From positions 62,001 to 126,000 of the forward strand of contig CAMJKD010000001.1 of assembly GCA_946406315.1 (NCBI GenBank): DNA of 64,000 nt, written 5' to 3'. Below are positions 1 through 7,834 of the stretch, one piece after another. Made by a program: the position numbers and the translations under genes. This DNA is from an uncultured Candidatus Saccharibacteria bacterium. GTDB taxonomy: Bacteria > Patescibacteriota > Saccharimonadia > Saccharimonadales > Saccharimonadaceae. Under the pieces are notes generated by a model. That model had not been told where the DNA came from. It did not search any database and saw nothing but the letters and a program-made list of their open reading frames with translations. How positions within the stretch are numbered: the first letter of the stretch is position 1; each line of letters opens with the position of its first letter.

Positions 1-295
1 TGTCACTGGCTATGTCGATGCTAGTAAAACCGTTTATTGCGGCAGCGTCGGCGGAGATGTTTCTTCTGAAGAAGGGAATGTAGTCTGTAAGGGGGATGTT
101 ACTGGCAATATTACTGCTGACGGATCCGTTGTTTGTTGTCGTGGTATTGATGGAAATATCTCTGCTAAAGGGAATGTAGTCTGTAAAGGGGATGTTTTTG
201 GCGGTATTGACGCTGGCGAATCTGTTTGTTGCGGCAACGTTAGTGGAGATGGAGATATCTCTGCTGATGGAAATATAGTTTTAAACGATAATTAA
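1..295 (+). CDS. Cys-rich 16-residue-repeat beta-solenoid protein, C-terminal part (5' end outside window)
   Basis: Frame 2 is open from the window edge to TAA at 293-295, giving 97 residues. They are almost wholly a 16-residue repeat of the form G-N-V-V-C-K-G-D-V-x-G-N-I-x-A-x, with cysteine at repeat position 5. The DNA encoding one unit pair recurs with a 96-nt period (GGGAATGTAGTCTGTAA at 74 and 170). Alternating valine/isoleucine with glycine turns is typical of left- or right-handed beta-solenoids such as bactofilin/polymer-forming proteins and FapA-type (DUF342) domains. The stacked cysteines could form a disulfide or metal ladder. Function is unknown. The start, any signal peptide and any membrane anchor lie outside the window. 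A strong terminator follows directly. Confidence 0.75.
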   Translation, partial: VTGYVDASKTVYCGSVGGDVSSEEGNVVCKGDVTGNITADGSVVCCRGIDGNISAKGNVVCKGDVFGGIDAGESVCCGNVSGDGDISADGNIVLNDN

Positions 296-318
296 CTTGC
301 TTCGGCTAATAATCTTAT

Positions 319-350
319 AGTCCTAGTCTCATGTGAGGCTAGGACTTTTT
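319..350 (+). terminator. Rho-independent terminator of the beta-solenoid gene
   Basis: A 13-bp stem (arms 319-331 and 334-346, one G-U pair) is followed by five Ts. It ends the solenoid gene. Its reverse strand may also serve the metallopeptidase gene ending at 387. Confidence 0.85.
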
Positions 351-386
351 GTAGTGTAAAAAACCATTGGCTAGGTTGGTGGATGT

Positions 387-821
387 TTATTCTGGAATAA
401 TGCGGGATTTCCAAGTTGCGCCACAGAGAGGGCAGTGATAGAGTTGGGTGGAATCTTGGTAGCCGGCGAGGTTGCAGTTTTTGCATAGAGAGACTAGGTG
501 GAGCCAGTCGCGATAGCTATCAAGGCGGTCTTCGGCGAAATCTTCATCATACTGAATGTCGTAATTAGGGCAGATAGTGCGTGCCTTAGCCCAAGCTTGT
601 GATTCAATTTCGACTAGTTCGATGTCTGAGGAATAATTGGATTTTTGGATGAGATAGTGGCCAAGTTCATGCAAGAGCAATAAATCTGAACGTTTTTCGG
701 TGCTTTGGGGGTCGTAATAGAGAGTTGAAGGGGGAGAAAATTGGAAGCGTTCGCCTGGGGCGAGTTGTAGCTCCGGATAATCGGCGGATATTTTAGCGAT
801 GAGTTTCTTTAAGTTTGGCAT
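387..821 (-). CDS. Small zinc metallopeptidase-like protein (HELGH) with C-terminal zinc ribbon
   Basis: The 144-residue protein carries HELGH near residues 51-55. A downstream Glu-rich helix (ELVEIESQAW) could supply the third ligand, as in ImmA/IrrE (M78, DUF955)-like gluzincins. The last 35 residues hold two CxxC pairs (CKNC and CPLC), a zinc ribbon that such peptidases usually lack. There is no signal peptide, so it should be cytoplasmic. The start overlaps the end of the upstream ROK gene by 29 nt, so the two are probably translationally coupled. The substrate is unknown. The peptidase assignment rests on the HExxH motif and size only. Confidence 0.7.
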   Translation of the reverse strand: MPNLKKLIAKISADYPELQLAPGERFQFSPPSTLYYDPQSTEKRSDLLLLHELGHYLIQKSNYSSDIELVEIESQAWAKARTICPNYDIQYDEDFAEDRLDSYRDWLHLVSLCKNCNLAGYQDSTQLYHCPLCGATWKSRIIPE

Positions 822-1596
822 AGTAGTAGCATCCGTAAATTACAGAGAAGTTGCCATATTTGGCGAGTAGAAGACGTGGCATGGTAATGTTGTTGGGGAG
901 TTTTCGCTGGAGAGCTCTGCGTAGAGGAATGCGATAGGTATTCAGCATAAGGCCAAGTGGGCCGCCAAAGATAATGCGGTCGGGCTTGATAGAGTTAGTG
1001 AGAGGGATGAGACCGAGTAGTATACGACGGATAATTTCGTGCCAATCTGCCGGGTCGGTGATTTCGCTGGTGAGTTTTTTGTATTTAGCACTAATGGCGC
1101 TGGCGGCGGCGAGATCCTCCCACTCTGTTTTTTTGCCGTCGTAGATGAACTCGATGTGGCCGGGCTCAAAGTCTAGGTAGCGCTTAACGAGGGCGCCATT
1201 TTCGATTACGCCGCCGCCAATACCAGTAGAAAAGGTGAAATACAGGGAACGACCTTGTGTATTACGAGCTTCGGCGAGGGCGGCGAGATTGGCATCATTT
1301 TCAACATAAACTGGGAGGTTAAATTCTGCTTTGAGCATCTTGGCGATATCGAAGTCGTGCCAAGGGAGATTGCCGAGCCAGATAGCACGGTTGCGCTTGA
1401 TGATGCCGGGCATAGCGACGGAGATGGTCTTAATGTCTGCGAGGACGAAATTGACTTTGATTTGTTGTAAAAGTGATTCGTAGAATTTGGTTTGATTTTC
1501 GTTAGTTAAGAATTTGACGGAATGGAGAAGTTTACCTCTGTTATCAACGAGGGCTATGAGAGTTTTGGTGCCTCCAACATCTATGCATAGATACAT
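793..1596 (-). CDS. ROK-family sugar kinase / glucokinase-like protein
   Basis: The N-terminus has the phosphate-1 motif of the ASKHA fold (CIDVGGTKT). ENDAN near residue 100 and STGIGGG near 124 are the ROK signature, followed by an ExGH motif (FEPGHIEF). The family phosphorylates glucose, N-acetylmannosamine or related sugars with ATP. The CxCGxxGC zinc site after ExGH, usual in ROK kinases, is absent. At 267 aa it is somewhat shorter than the typical 290-320. Its ATG lies 6 nt after an extended -10 on the minus strand (TGCTATACT, 1611-1603), so the mRNA is probably leaderless. The substrate cannot be told from sequence. Confidence 0.85.
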   Translation of the reverse strand: MYLCIDVGGTKTLIALVDNRGKLLHSVKFLTNENQTKFYESLLQQIKVNFVLADIKTISVAMPGIIKRNRAIWLGNLPWHDFDIAKMLKAEFNLPVYVENDANLAALAEARNTQGRSLYFTFSTGIGGGVIENGALVKRYLDFEPGHIEFIYDGKKTEWEDLAAASAISAKYKKLTSEITDPADWHEIIRRILLGLIPLTNSIKPDRIIFGGPLGLMLNTYRIPLRRALQRKLPNNITMPRLLLAKYGNFSVIYGCYYYAKLKETHR

Positions 1597-1602
1597 AAGG
1601 TT

Positions 1603-1611
1603 AGTATAGCA
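1603..1611 (-). promoter_or_regulatory. Extended -10 promoter (leaderless) of the ROK gene
   Basis: On the minus strand TGC-TATACT is followed by 6 nt and then the ATG, which places the expected transcription start at the start codon. No Shine-Dalgarno is present. Confidence 0.6.
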
Positions 1612-1630
1612 TCATCTGACAAAAGTATGA

Positions 1631-1668
1631 TGCTTATGCTTGTAAAGAGATGATTACAGTGGTATAGT
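1631..1668 (+). promoter_or_regulatory. GCTTATGC box plus -35/-10 promoter of the LPYTG gene
   Basis: TGCTTATGC (1631-1639) directly abuts a -35 TTGTAA (1640-1645). A 17-nt spacer leads to the -10 TATAGT (1663-1668). The same box abuts -35 elements elsewhere in the window (24521, 40861). A good Shine-Dalgarno (GAGGAG) precedes the ATG at 1693. Confidence 0.65.
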
Positions 1669-1692
1669 TAGGGCAATTTAGAGGAGTGAGAG

Positions 1693-2205
1693 ATGGATGT
1701 AAATGTAAAATACAAGCGTTGGGGATGGGGAGCAGTGATTGCTCTTATCGGCGTGATTTTGGTTGCCGGTTTGATCGTAGCCGTATCGATATCTTCGCCG
1801 AAACCAGAGTTGACGGCTTCGACTGATAATGGTCCGAGTGCGAGTAGTGCCACGAATGGCGAAAATGGCAATAATAGTGGTAGTAATAGCGGTAACGGGG
1901 CGTCTGATACAGAGAAACAGTCTGAGGCTGAGAAGAAAGCTGAAGAGGAAGCAAAGCAAAAGTCTGAAGCCGAGAAGAAAGCCAAGGAAGAGGCTGAGAA
2001 GAAAGCTGAAGAGGAGAAAAGGGCTGAAGAGGAGAGGAAAGCTAGGGAAGATGCAGCAAAGCAGGAAGAAGCTCAGAGAGTAGCGCGTTCGAACAATTTG
2101 CCGTATACTGGTCCAACTGAGACGATTTCTGCTTTCGTAGTTTTAGCAGTTATTGCATATTTGGTTACTTTGAACGTCTCTCTCGTCAAGAAACAAATAC
2201 ATTAA
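1693..2205 (+). CDS. LPYTG-motif cell-surface protein with coiled-coil stalk
   Basis: The 170-residue protein has an N-terminal membrane segment (about residues 11-33), then a low-complexity Ser/Gly/Asn linker. A strongly charged Glu/Lys/Ala helix (about 73-133) follows, probably a coiled coil or single alpha-helix. At the end come LPYTG (about 139-143), a second hydrophobic segment and a short basic tail. The last three are a class-type sortase sorting signal. The uncleaved-looking N-terminal segment could be a signal anchor, so the protein may span the membrane twice until sorted. The likely processing enzyme is the sortase at 56676. No enzymatic domain is visible. Confidence 0.75.
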   Translation: MDVNVKYKRWGWGAVIALIGVILVAGLIVAVSISSPKPELTASTDNGPSASSATNGENGNNSGSNSGNGASDTEKQSEAEKKAEEEAKQKSEAEKKAKEEAEKKAEEEKRAEEERKAREDAAKQEEAQRVARSNNLPYTGPTETISAFVVLAVIAYLVTLNVSLVKKQIH

Positions 2206-2253
2206 GCTTACGCTTTACCTAATCTGTAAAATAGGTTAAAATAATGAGTAGTG

Positions 2254-2306
2254 TAGAACTGCTCATTTATTTTTGTTGATAAAACGAAGGTAGATGAGCA
2301 GTTCTA
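2254..2306 (+). promoter_or_regulatory. Long hairpin in the rpsA 5' untranslated region
   Basis: The arms TAGAACTGCTCAT (2254-2266) and ATGAGCAGTTCTA (2294-2306) are perfectly complementary over 13 bp. About four more pairs, including G-U, extend inward. The hairpin sits between a possible -10 (TAAAAT near 2237) and the Shine-Dalgarno AAAGGAAA (2310-2317), so it is in the rpsA leader and not a terminator (no U-run). S1 is autoregulated through leader hairpins in E. coli. A similar role here is inference. Confidence 0.6.
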
Positions 2307-2326
2307 ACGAAAGGAAAATATCATAA

Positions 2327-3394
2327 ATGGCTACAAAAGCTAAAGTTACAATGGATGAACTTCTCGCAGGAGAGGATATTCAGCCACTAGTTCTTGGCGA
2401 CACGATTGAGGGTACAGTCATGTCTGTTAAGAAGCACGAGATTTTAATTGATCTCGGAGCACGCGGGGTTGGTCTTGTGCCACGTCGCGAGGTCGCCTTT
2501 GGGCGCCAACTCAAGGAAGGTGATGCGGTCTCGGCTAGCGTCATCGATACCGAAATGGAGGATGGCATGGTTTTGTTGTCACTCCGTAAGGCAGTAAAAG
2601 AGAAAGGCTGGGATGAAATTGCCGCTAAGCTTGAAGCGGGTGAAATCATCGAGGTCCAACCATATGATGCTAACCGTGGCGGTCTTTTGGTCGAATACGA
2701 AGGCATTCGTGGTTTCTTGCCAGTTTCACAGCTTTCGGCTGAGCATTATCCGCGTGTCGGTGGCTCCGATAAGGATGAAATCCTTCAGCGTCTCAATGCG
2801 CTCGTAGGCAAGTCAATTCGCGTACGCATCCTTGATGCTGACCGCAAGACGAATAAGCTAATTCTCTCTGAGAAAGAAGCAGTCAAAGACGGTTTAGCCG
2901 AGCGTTTTGCTCAACTCGCGGTTGGCGACGTCGTAAAGGGCGTAGTTACTGGCGTAGTAGACTTTGGTATCTTCGTGAATGTCGATGGTATTGAAGGTCT
3001 TGTACACATTTCCGAGATTTCTTGGGAACGCGTAAATAGCCCATCCGATTACGTAAAGGTTGGCGATACGGTTGAGGCAAAGATTATTGCTATCGATAAA
3101 GATCGTTTAAGCCTTTCGATGAAGCAACTTCAAGAAGACCCATGGCTTTCTGAGATTGCTAACTTTAAGAAAGGTGATAAGGTTGAGGGTACGATTACTC
3201 GTATTACTCCATTTGGTGCCTTTGTGCAGATTTCGCCAGCAGTCGAAGCTTTGGTGCACGTATCTGAGCTTGGCGAAGGTAGCGATGTTGATCCAGAGAA
3301 AATCTTTACTCTTAATGAGCGTAAAGAATTTAAGGTGCTCGACATCGATAAGGAAGGACGCAAGATTTCTTTGAGCTTTGTTGATAAGAAATAA
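2327..3394 (+). CDS. rpsA: 30S ribosomal protein S1, four S1 domains
   Basis: The 355-aa protein consists of four tandem S1/OB-fold RNA-binding repeats (about residues 20-90, 105-185, 198-268 and 284-353). Repeat hallmarks include GFLPVSQL, FGIFVNVDGIEGLVHISE and FGAFVQISPAVEALVHVSE. E. coli S1 has six repeats; four-repeat forms are common in Gram-positive lineages. It binds mRNA at the ribosome and helps initiation on structured or weak-SD messages, which is relevant in a genome with many apparently leaderless genes. Start chosen: ATG at 2327 with AAAGGAAA upstream. It is monocistronic, bounded by the leader hairpin and a downstream terminator. Confidence 0.93.
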   Translation: MATKAKVTMDELLAGEDIQPLVLGDTIEGTVMSVKKHEILIDLGARGVGLVPRREVAFGRQLKEGDAVSASVIDTEMEDGMVLLSLRKAVKEKGWDEIAAKLEAGEIIEVQPYDANRGGLLVEYEGIRGFLPVSQLSAEHYPRVGGSDKDEILQRLNALVGKSIRVRILDADRKTNKLILSEKEAVKDGLAERFAQLAVGDVVKGVVTGVVDFGIFVNVDGIEGLVHISEISWERVNSPSDYVKVGDTVEAKIIAIDKDRLSLSMKQLQEDPWLSEIANFKKGDKVEGTITRITPFGAFVQISPAVEALVHVSELGEGSDVDPEKIFTLNERKEFKVLDIDKEGRKISLSFVDKK

Positions 3395-3408
3395 GTTTTG
3401 CTTTTAAC

Positions 3409-3442
3409 AAAAAAGTCACGTGTATGTTTGCGTGGCTTTTTT
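3409..3442 (+). terminator. Terminator after rpsA
   Basis: AAAAAGTCACG pairs with CGTGGCTTTTT (one G-U) around a 10-nt loop and ends in a T-run. Confidence 0.8.
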
Positions 3443-3601
3443 GACGGGCAAACGATGATTATTAATGTTGTTTATTGGGGTGATGCGTTGGAGATGTGGG
3501 TAAAAATTGAGTTTTTAAAGCGCATTGGGAATGATTCCCATTTTCATTTAACAGGGGTGGTGAAAAATGAGCCATTTAGAATATTGTGATATAGTGGAGG
3601 T

Positions 3602-3931
3602 ATGTGGGGATACGTAAAGAAAGTAATTGAATATATTGTCTTCTCCTGCTTGGTCGAGGGTGTCTTGGTAGTGGCGAGATTGAGTCTTGAGGGGATTGTT
3701 GACGGCGCTGATGGGGTTATGAAGATGGTGATGATTGTTGCGCCGGCGGTGATGGCTAGTCTGGCGGTTGCATCGTTATTAAAGGTACATCGTAAGCGCA
3801 GTGGTAGTCGTTATCAGAAAGATCCAATAAACATAACCGCTTTAGTAATACTGATAATAATTGCAGTGATAGGCGTAATTGGTGTGGCAGTAGGCGTAAA
3901 TCTTCTTGCTAATTTTTTATATAATCTCTAA
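3602..3931 (+). CDS. Small hydrophobic membrane protein, three predicted segments
   Basis: The 109-residue protein has hydrophobic stretches at about 9-30, 41-60 and 76-108, separated by a short basic loop (KVHRKRSGSRYQKD). GGAGG lies only 1 nt before the ATG at 3602, unusually close. No other in-frame start exists upstream before a stop, so the true start may be an internal codon. A strong terminator follows, which supports a real transcription unit. The architecture loosely recalls small T4SS-pilin-like proteins common in Saccharibacteria, but I do not recognise a family. Confidence 0.5.
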   Translation: MWGYVKKVIEYIVFSCLVEGVLVVARLSLEGIVDGADGVMKMVMIVAPAVMASLAVASLLKVHRKRSGSRYQKDPINITALVILIIIAVIGVIGVAVGVNLLANFLYNL

Positions 3932-3965
3932 GGTTTTCGTAGTTTTTCGTATGGCTAATAAAATA

Positions 3966-3996
3966 GCCACCAGCTTTGCTGGTGGCTTGGGTTTTT
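3966..3996 (+). terminator. Terminator after the small membrane protein
   Basis: A perfect 9-bp stem GCCACCAGC/GCTGGTGGC with a TTT loop (3966-3986) is followed by TTGGGTTTTT. Confidence 0.85.
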
Positions 3997-4015
3997 GTCC
4001 GAGAGCGTGATGAGT

Positions 4016-4396
4016 TCACGGTCGATCTCCGACCTTTCGGAGGATGCCGGGTACTTCAACGCCATTTTCGTTTACTAGCATATTTTCATCTGGTAGGAAA
4101 TAGACGTAGGTTCCGCCGTATCCGTATGCAGGCAGGAATGGGACCATGTTGTCTATAGGATAGGCGCTGTACGTTTCGTCACTCCATGTTATATACACGG
4201 CCTGTGTGTTTTTTATATAGATTAGATGACCGTTTTCGCCTGGCACTTGTACGAATATGTAATCTTCGGTGGAAGAGGTATCAGAGGCGGTTTTAGTATT
4301 AATGCTGCCGGTCTGATGAGTAGAATAAAGGGCAATGAGTATGACAAATGCAATTAATAGACAAATAATGCTTTTAAAAATGCCATCATCATTCAT
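4016..4396 (-). CDS. Single-pass membrane protein of unknown function
   Basis: The 126-residue protein has one N-terminal hydrophobic segment (about 7-24) acting as signal anchor. An extracellular part of about 95 residues is rich in Tyr and Gly (YGYGGTYVYFLPDEN). A good Shine-Dalgarno (GGAGGTT on the minus strand, about 9 nt before the ATG) supports the start. The short beta-rich domain (LIYIKNTQAVYI, then MVPFLPAYG) resembles small single-domain bacterial proteins that read out as 'x-Y-V-D-x-x-T-x-V-x-Y', but I cannot assign a named family. It is a stand-alone gene convergent with the preceding membrane-protein gene. Confidence 0.6.
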   Translation of the reverse strand: MNDDGIFKSIICLLIAFVILIALYSTHQTGSINTKTASDTSSTEDYIFVQVPGENGHLIYIKNTQAVYITWSDETYSAYPIDNMVPFLPAYGYGGTYVYFLPDENMLVNENGVEVPGILRKVGDRP

Positions 4397-4573
4397 ATTG
4401 GAATAACCTCCTTTTTTCTCGGATTGTAAAATAACTTACGTTTTGTGGCGTATTTTGTTATTCTGGCATATTTTATTAATAATGTCAAATAATACACATT
4501 GGTTTAGTGCTTTTATGGTATCTATAAATGGCTATGGCGGTAATGTGGATGTTTTGATATTTTACTTCAAATA

Positions 4574-4582
4574 TGGTAAAAT
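4574..4582 (+). promoter_or_regulatory. Extended -10 promoter of infB
   Basis: TGG-TAAAAT (4574-4582) lies about 57 nt before the infB start. The leader carries a Shine-Dalgarno (AAAGGAG, 4626-4632). I see no clear -35 and no hairpin in the 4397-4639 gap. Confidence 0.45.
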
Positions 4583-4639
4583 GGGGCAGACATTAGGGGT
4601 GGATTTTTTATTATTACTTTAAGCGAAAGGAGCTAGAAA

Positions 4640-6412
4640 GTGGAAGAAAAAGTAATACAGATTTCTGGCTCGATTACGGTAGACGAGCTGGCGAATGCTT
4701 TAGGTATATCTGTTACGCATTTGATTGGCGAGTTATTTAAGAACGGCATCATGGCCACGATTAATCAGCGGCTAGATGCGGAGACTGCTCAGATTATGAC
4801 TGAGGAGCTTGGCTTTAAGAATGTGCGCTTCGAGAAGAAGGAGAATTCTGTCAAGATTCCAGGTATTAAGCGCGAGTTGTCGAAAGACGCAAAGTTACGC
4901 CCACCAGTAGTAGCGGTAATGGGTCACGTCGATCACGGTAAGACGACTTTACTGGATAATCTCCTTAAGAAAAAGACCGTAGATGACGAGGCGGGCGGTA
5001 TTACGCAGCATATCTCGGCTTATCAGATGGAATATAAAGATCGAAAGATTACTTTTCTTGATACGCCAGGTCATGAAGCTTTTGCGGCAATTCGTCAGCA
5101 TGGTGCCATGTTGACGGATATCGTGGTGATTGTAGTGGCGGCAGATGATGGCGTAAAGCCGCAGACGGCAGAGGCGATTAAATTTGCCGAGGCAGCAAAT
5201 GCAAAAATTATCGTAGCGATTAATAAAATTGACCGTGAAGGTGCAAATATTGAACGTACTAAGGCGCAGCTGGCGACAGATTTTAACCTTAATCCAGAAG
5301 AATGGGGTGGCGATACAATCATGGTGCCAATTTCTGCGAAAACTGGTGAAAACCTCGAGAAATTGCTTGATATGATTCTCTTGACGGCAGATATTGATGA
5401 ATTAAAGGCTGATGTGAATATTCCAGCGGAAGGTCTCGTAATTGAGAGTCACATGGAGATTGGTAAGGGTTCGGTGGTGAATCTCTTAGTAACTGGTGGC
5501 GAACTGAAGACGGGGGAGTTTATTGTCGCGGGTAAAACCTATGCTAAGGTGCGTACGATGGTGGACTGGAAGGGTAAGCCGAAAGGTAAAGCGACGCCAT
5601 CTACCCCTGTAGTGGTGACCGGGTTTAAAGAGTTGCCAAACTTTGGCGATAAGTTTGAGGAAGTGCCGGACGAGAAGACGGCGCGCAAGATGGCGCTCTT
5701 AAATGCGCAAGCCGAGGTGAATGATAGCGCAAATGCTAACGTAACGGCAACGGATATGTTGCGTATGATGAACGTGGCGGATAATACGAAGACCTTTAAT
5801 GTGATTGTTAAAGGTGACGTGGCGGGTTCGGTTACTTCGGTGGTAGATTCTTTGCGTTTAATCGATACGCAAGGTGAGATTACGCTCAATATTGTTTCGA
5901 CTGGTGTTGGCGCTATTTCTGAGAATGATGTTTATATGGCCTCTGGCGGAAAGACTGTGATTTACGGTTTCAATGTAACAGTACCGAATGCGATTGCCAA
6001 GATGGCGGAACGCAACGGTGTGCCAGTACGCGTTTTTCGAGTGATTTACGAATTACTTGATGATGCAAAGCGGGATATGGAGGAGATGCTTGATGCGGAA
6101 ATTGTTGAGACCGATACGGGTGAGCTTGAGGTGAAAGGTGTTTTCCGTACGGAAAAAACAGAGGTGATTACGGGCGGTCAGGTAAAGAAAGGTCGTGTGG
6201 CGCCAGGTATGTTAGGGCGGGCCTATCGTAAAAAAGATTTACTAGGTGAATTTGAGGTGATTGGAACGCAGGAAGGTAAAGTAAATGTGCCTTCGTTGGC
6301 TGAGGGTGAAATTGGCGGTTTATCTCTTAAGACGACCAAGAAAATTCAGCTCGAAATTGGCGATACCTTGAAGTTCTTTGTCCGCGAGTCTAAGAAAAAG
6401 AAAATTTTGTAA
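4640..6412 (+). CDS. infB: Translation initiation factor IF-2
   Basis: The 590-aa protein starts at GTG 4640, with AAAGGAG 7 nt upstream. It brings initiator fMet-tRNA to the 30S subunit in a GTP-dependent way. An IF2N-type helical region occupies about residues 10-60. G1 is GHVDHGKT (95-102), G3 DTPGH (141-145) and G4 NKID (195-198). Domains II, III and IV follow, ending in a Lys-rich tail. It lacks the long N-terminal extension of enterobacterial IF-2 (about 890 aa), which is normal for compact genomes. fmt and def, which make and remove the formyl group it recognises, lie 0.5-2 kb downstream on the other strand. Confidence 0.97.
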   Translation: MEEKVIQISGSITVDELANALGISVTHLIGELFKNGIMATINQRLDAETAQIMTEELGFKNVRFEKKENSVKIPGIKRELSKDAKLRPPVVAVMGHVDHGKTTLLDNLLKKKTVDDEAGGITQHISAYQMEYKDRKITFLDTPGHEAFAAIRQHGAMLTDIVVIVVAADDGVKPQTAEAIKFAEAANAKIIVAINKIDREGANIERTKAQLATDFNLNPEEWGGDTIMVPISAKTGENLEKLLDMILLTADIDELKADVNIPAEGLVIESHMEIGKGSVVNLLVTGGELKTGEFIVAGKTYAKVRTMVDWKGKPKGKATPSTPVVVTGFKELPNFGDKFEEVPDEKTARKMALLNAQAEVNDSANANVTATDMLRMMNVADNTKTFNVIVKGDVAGSVTSVVDSLRLIDTQGEITLNIVSTGVGAISENDVYMASGGKTVIYGFNVTVPNAIAKMAERNGVPVRVFRVIYELLDDAKRDMEEMLDAEIVETDTGELEVKGVFRTEKTEVITGGQVKKGRVAPGMLGRAYRKKDLLGEFEVIGTQEGKVNVPSLAEGEIGGLSLKTTKKIQLEIGDTLKFFVRESKKKKIL

Positions 6413-6433
6413 TATAATAATCATTAGCGTTTT

Positions 6434-6442
6434 ATGTTAAAA
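6434..6442 (+). promoter_or_regulatory. Extended -10 promoter upstream of the DUF5663-like gene
   Basis: TGT-TAAAAT (6434-6442) lies 25 nt before the ATG at 6468. It is followed by a Shine-Dalgarno (AGGAGAG, 6454-6460). Confidence 0.45.
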
Positions 6443-6467
6443 TGGTGGTAAATAGGAGAGTAACGCA

Positions 6468-6887
6468 ATGTTTAAATTTGACAATAGGTTTCTGGATAGC
6501 GTTGGCTTGACAGATCTTCCAGATGCGCAAAAAGAGGCTTTTTTGCAGTATGCGCAAGATCAGCTTGAAATACGAATTGGCGAAAAGATGAGCGAGAGCT
6601 TGTCGGACGAGCAGTTGGATGAATTTGAACGCATCATCGATAATGAACCTGGCACTATACAGATTCTCTTGGAGTCTTACGGCGACTATCAGAATGACGA
6701 AGTCTATCAGACCCTTAAGCGTAACACTGGCGCACAAGATGGTGACGCGGGTTTAATATCCGACTATGTTACGGCAAAATGGTTGAATCAGAACTGTCCG
6801 CAATATCAGCAGCTTATTAAAGATAGTTTGGTTGAGTTGCAAGATGAAATTCGTGAACAGAAGGATGGTATTCTGGCAGCAGCATAA
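6468..6887 (+). CDS. DUF5663-like helical protein
   Basis: The 139-residue acidic, helix-rich protein lacks a signal or membrane segment. The N-terminal half (GLTDLPDAQKEAFLQYAQ, then a helix ending in DEQLDEFERIID) resembles DUF5663, a short helical domain frequent in Saccharibacteria and other CPR genomes. The resemblance is from memory of the family pattern. Function is unknown. It has its own extended -10 and a Shine-Dalgarno, and a terminator follows, so it is monocistronic. Confidence 0.65.
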   Translation: MFKFDNRFLDSVGLTDLPDAQKEAFLQYAQDQLEIRIGEKMSESLSDEQLDEFERIIDNEPGTIQILLESYGDYQNDEVYQTLKRNTGAQDGDAGLISDYVTAKWLNQNCPQYQQLIKDSLVELQDEIREQKDGILAAA

Positions 6888-6915
6888 AGGACGCATTGAT
6901 TTGTAAAGATTTTCA

Positions 6916-6944
6916 AAAGCCGCGCAGATGTTGTGCGGTTTTTT
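6916..6944 (+). terminator. Terminator after the DUF5663-like gene (also faces fmt)
   Basis: AAAGCCGCGCA pairs with TGTGCGGTTTT and ends in six Ts. It lies between convergent genes and may also act on the fmt transcript. Confidence 0.75.
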
Positions 6945-6949
6945 GGTGA

Positions 6950-7834
6950 TTAATGTTTATGGCCGTTAAGGAAGCTGTGGGCGTCCATTTCTTTGGAGTT
7001 TTCTGGGAGAAGACGGTCAATGACGAGATATTTACCGTCGGCGCAAAGAAGATCGAGCTCCGTAGAGGCTTGGTCGGCAACGTGTGCGGCCGTAATAGTG
7101 CAGGGGATGTCGAGTAAAACGGTCTTAGATTTTGGAAAACCAGCATAAGCGCGAACCTCGTTACAGAGCGTTTTAGCGGCTTTCTCGGTGGGTTTTAAAA
7201 GCGCAAGGTCTTTGCTAAGTTTTGACGTAAAAGTGGCTTCTGCGTCATTCTGTGCGGTTTCAGGGGCATTTTTGGCTAGGGCTCCAGGCAAAACGTTCAA
7301 AAGTAGCTTTGTGCCGAGCGTGGATAGCTCTTCATAGAGTGATTGTTTGGTGGTTTTGGCGGTTATTTTGACACTTGCTTGCGCTAGCACATTTCCGGCG
7401 TCCATTTCTTTAGCAAGACGCATAATAGAGACGCCGGTTTCGGCGTCGCCGTTGAGTAAGGCGGTTTCAATAGGAGTAGTGCCGCGATATTTCGGTAATA
7501 GTGAAGGGTGGATATTGAGAATACCGGCTGGAATAGCATTGATGGCGGATTCGGGAACAAGTTTTCCAAAAGCTGCTAAGATGCCAACCTCTGGTTTGAG
7601 CTCTTCGATAATCGGAAGGAGTTCGGTGCCTTTTTGAACCTGACGGATTTCGATGTTGTGTTTTTGGGCTTGAATGGTAATCGGGAAGGGCTTACGTACG
7701 TGTGCCTGAGGGAGAACAAGGGCGCAGATTTCGTAATGTTCGTCGGCCAATAAGGCGTCAAAAATTGGGGTTTTAGCCTTGATTCCTTGGGCGAGTTGCT
7801 CGTTGCCAAAGAAAATTACTCTAGTCTTCGCCAT
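6950..7834 (-). CDS. fmt: Methionyl-tRNA formyltransferase
   Basis: The 294-aa enzyme transfers formyl from 10-formyl-THF to Met-tRNAi. The formyltransferase Rossmann domain occupies residues 1-195 with the signature HPSLLPKYRG (109-118; catalytic His109). A shortened OB-like C-terminal domain follows. The start overlaps the end of def by 14 nt, the classic def-fmt pairing, and priA lies upstream on the same strand (priA-def-fmt). Confidence 0.95.
   Translation of the reverse strand: MAKTRVIFFGNEQLAQGIKAKTPIFDALLADEHYEICALVLPQAHVRKPFPITIQAQKHNIEIRQVQKGTELLPIIEELKPEVGILAAFGKLVPESAINAIPAGILNIHPSLLPKYRGTTPIETALLNGDAETGVSIMRLAKEMDAGNVLAQASVKITAKTTKQSLYEELSTLGTKLLLNVLPGALAKNAPETAQNDAEATFTSKLSKDLALLKPTEKAAKTLCNEVRAYAGFPKSKTVLLDIPCTITAAHVADQASTELDLLCADGKYLVIDRLLPENSKEMDAHSFLNGHKH

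Noticed and set aside
3398-3589. 63-aa open frame after rpsA
   Set aside because: It starts inside the rpsA terminator, has no Shine-Dalgarno and an implausible composition.
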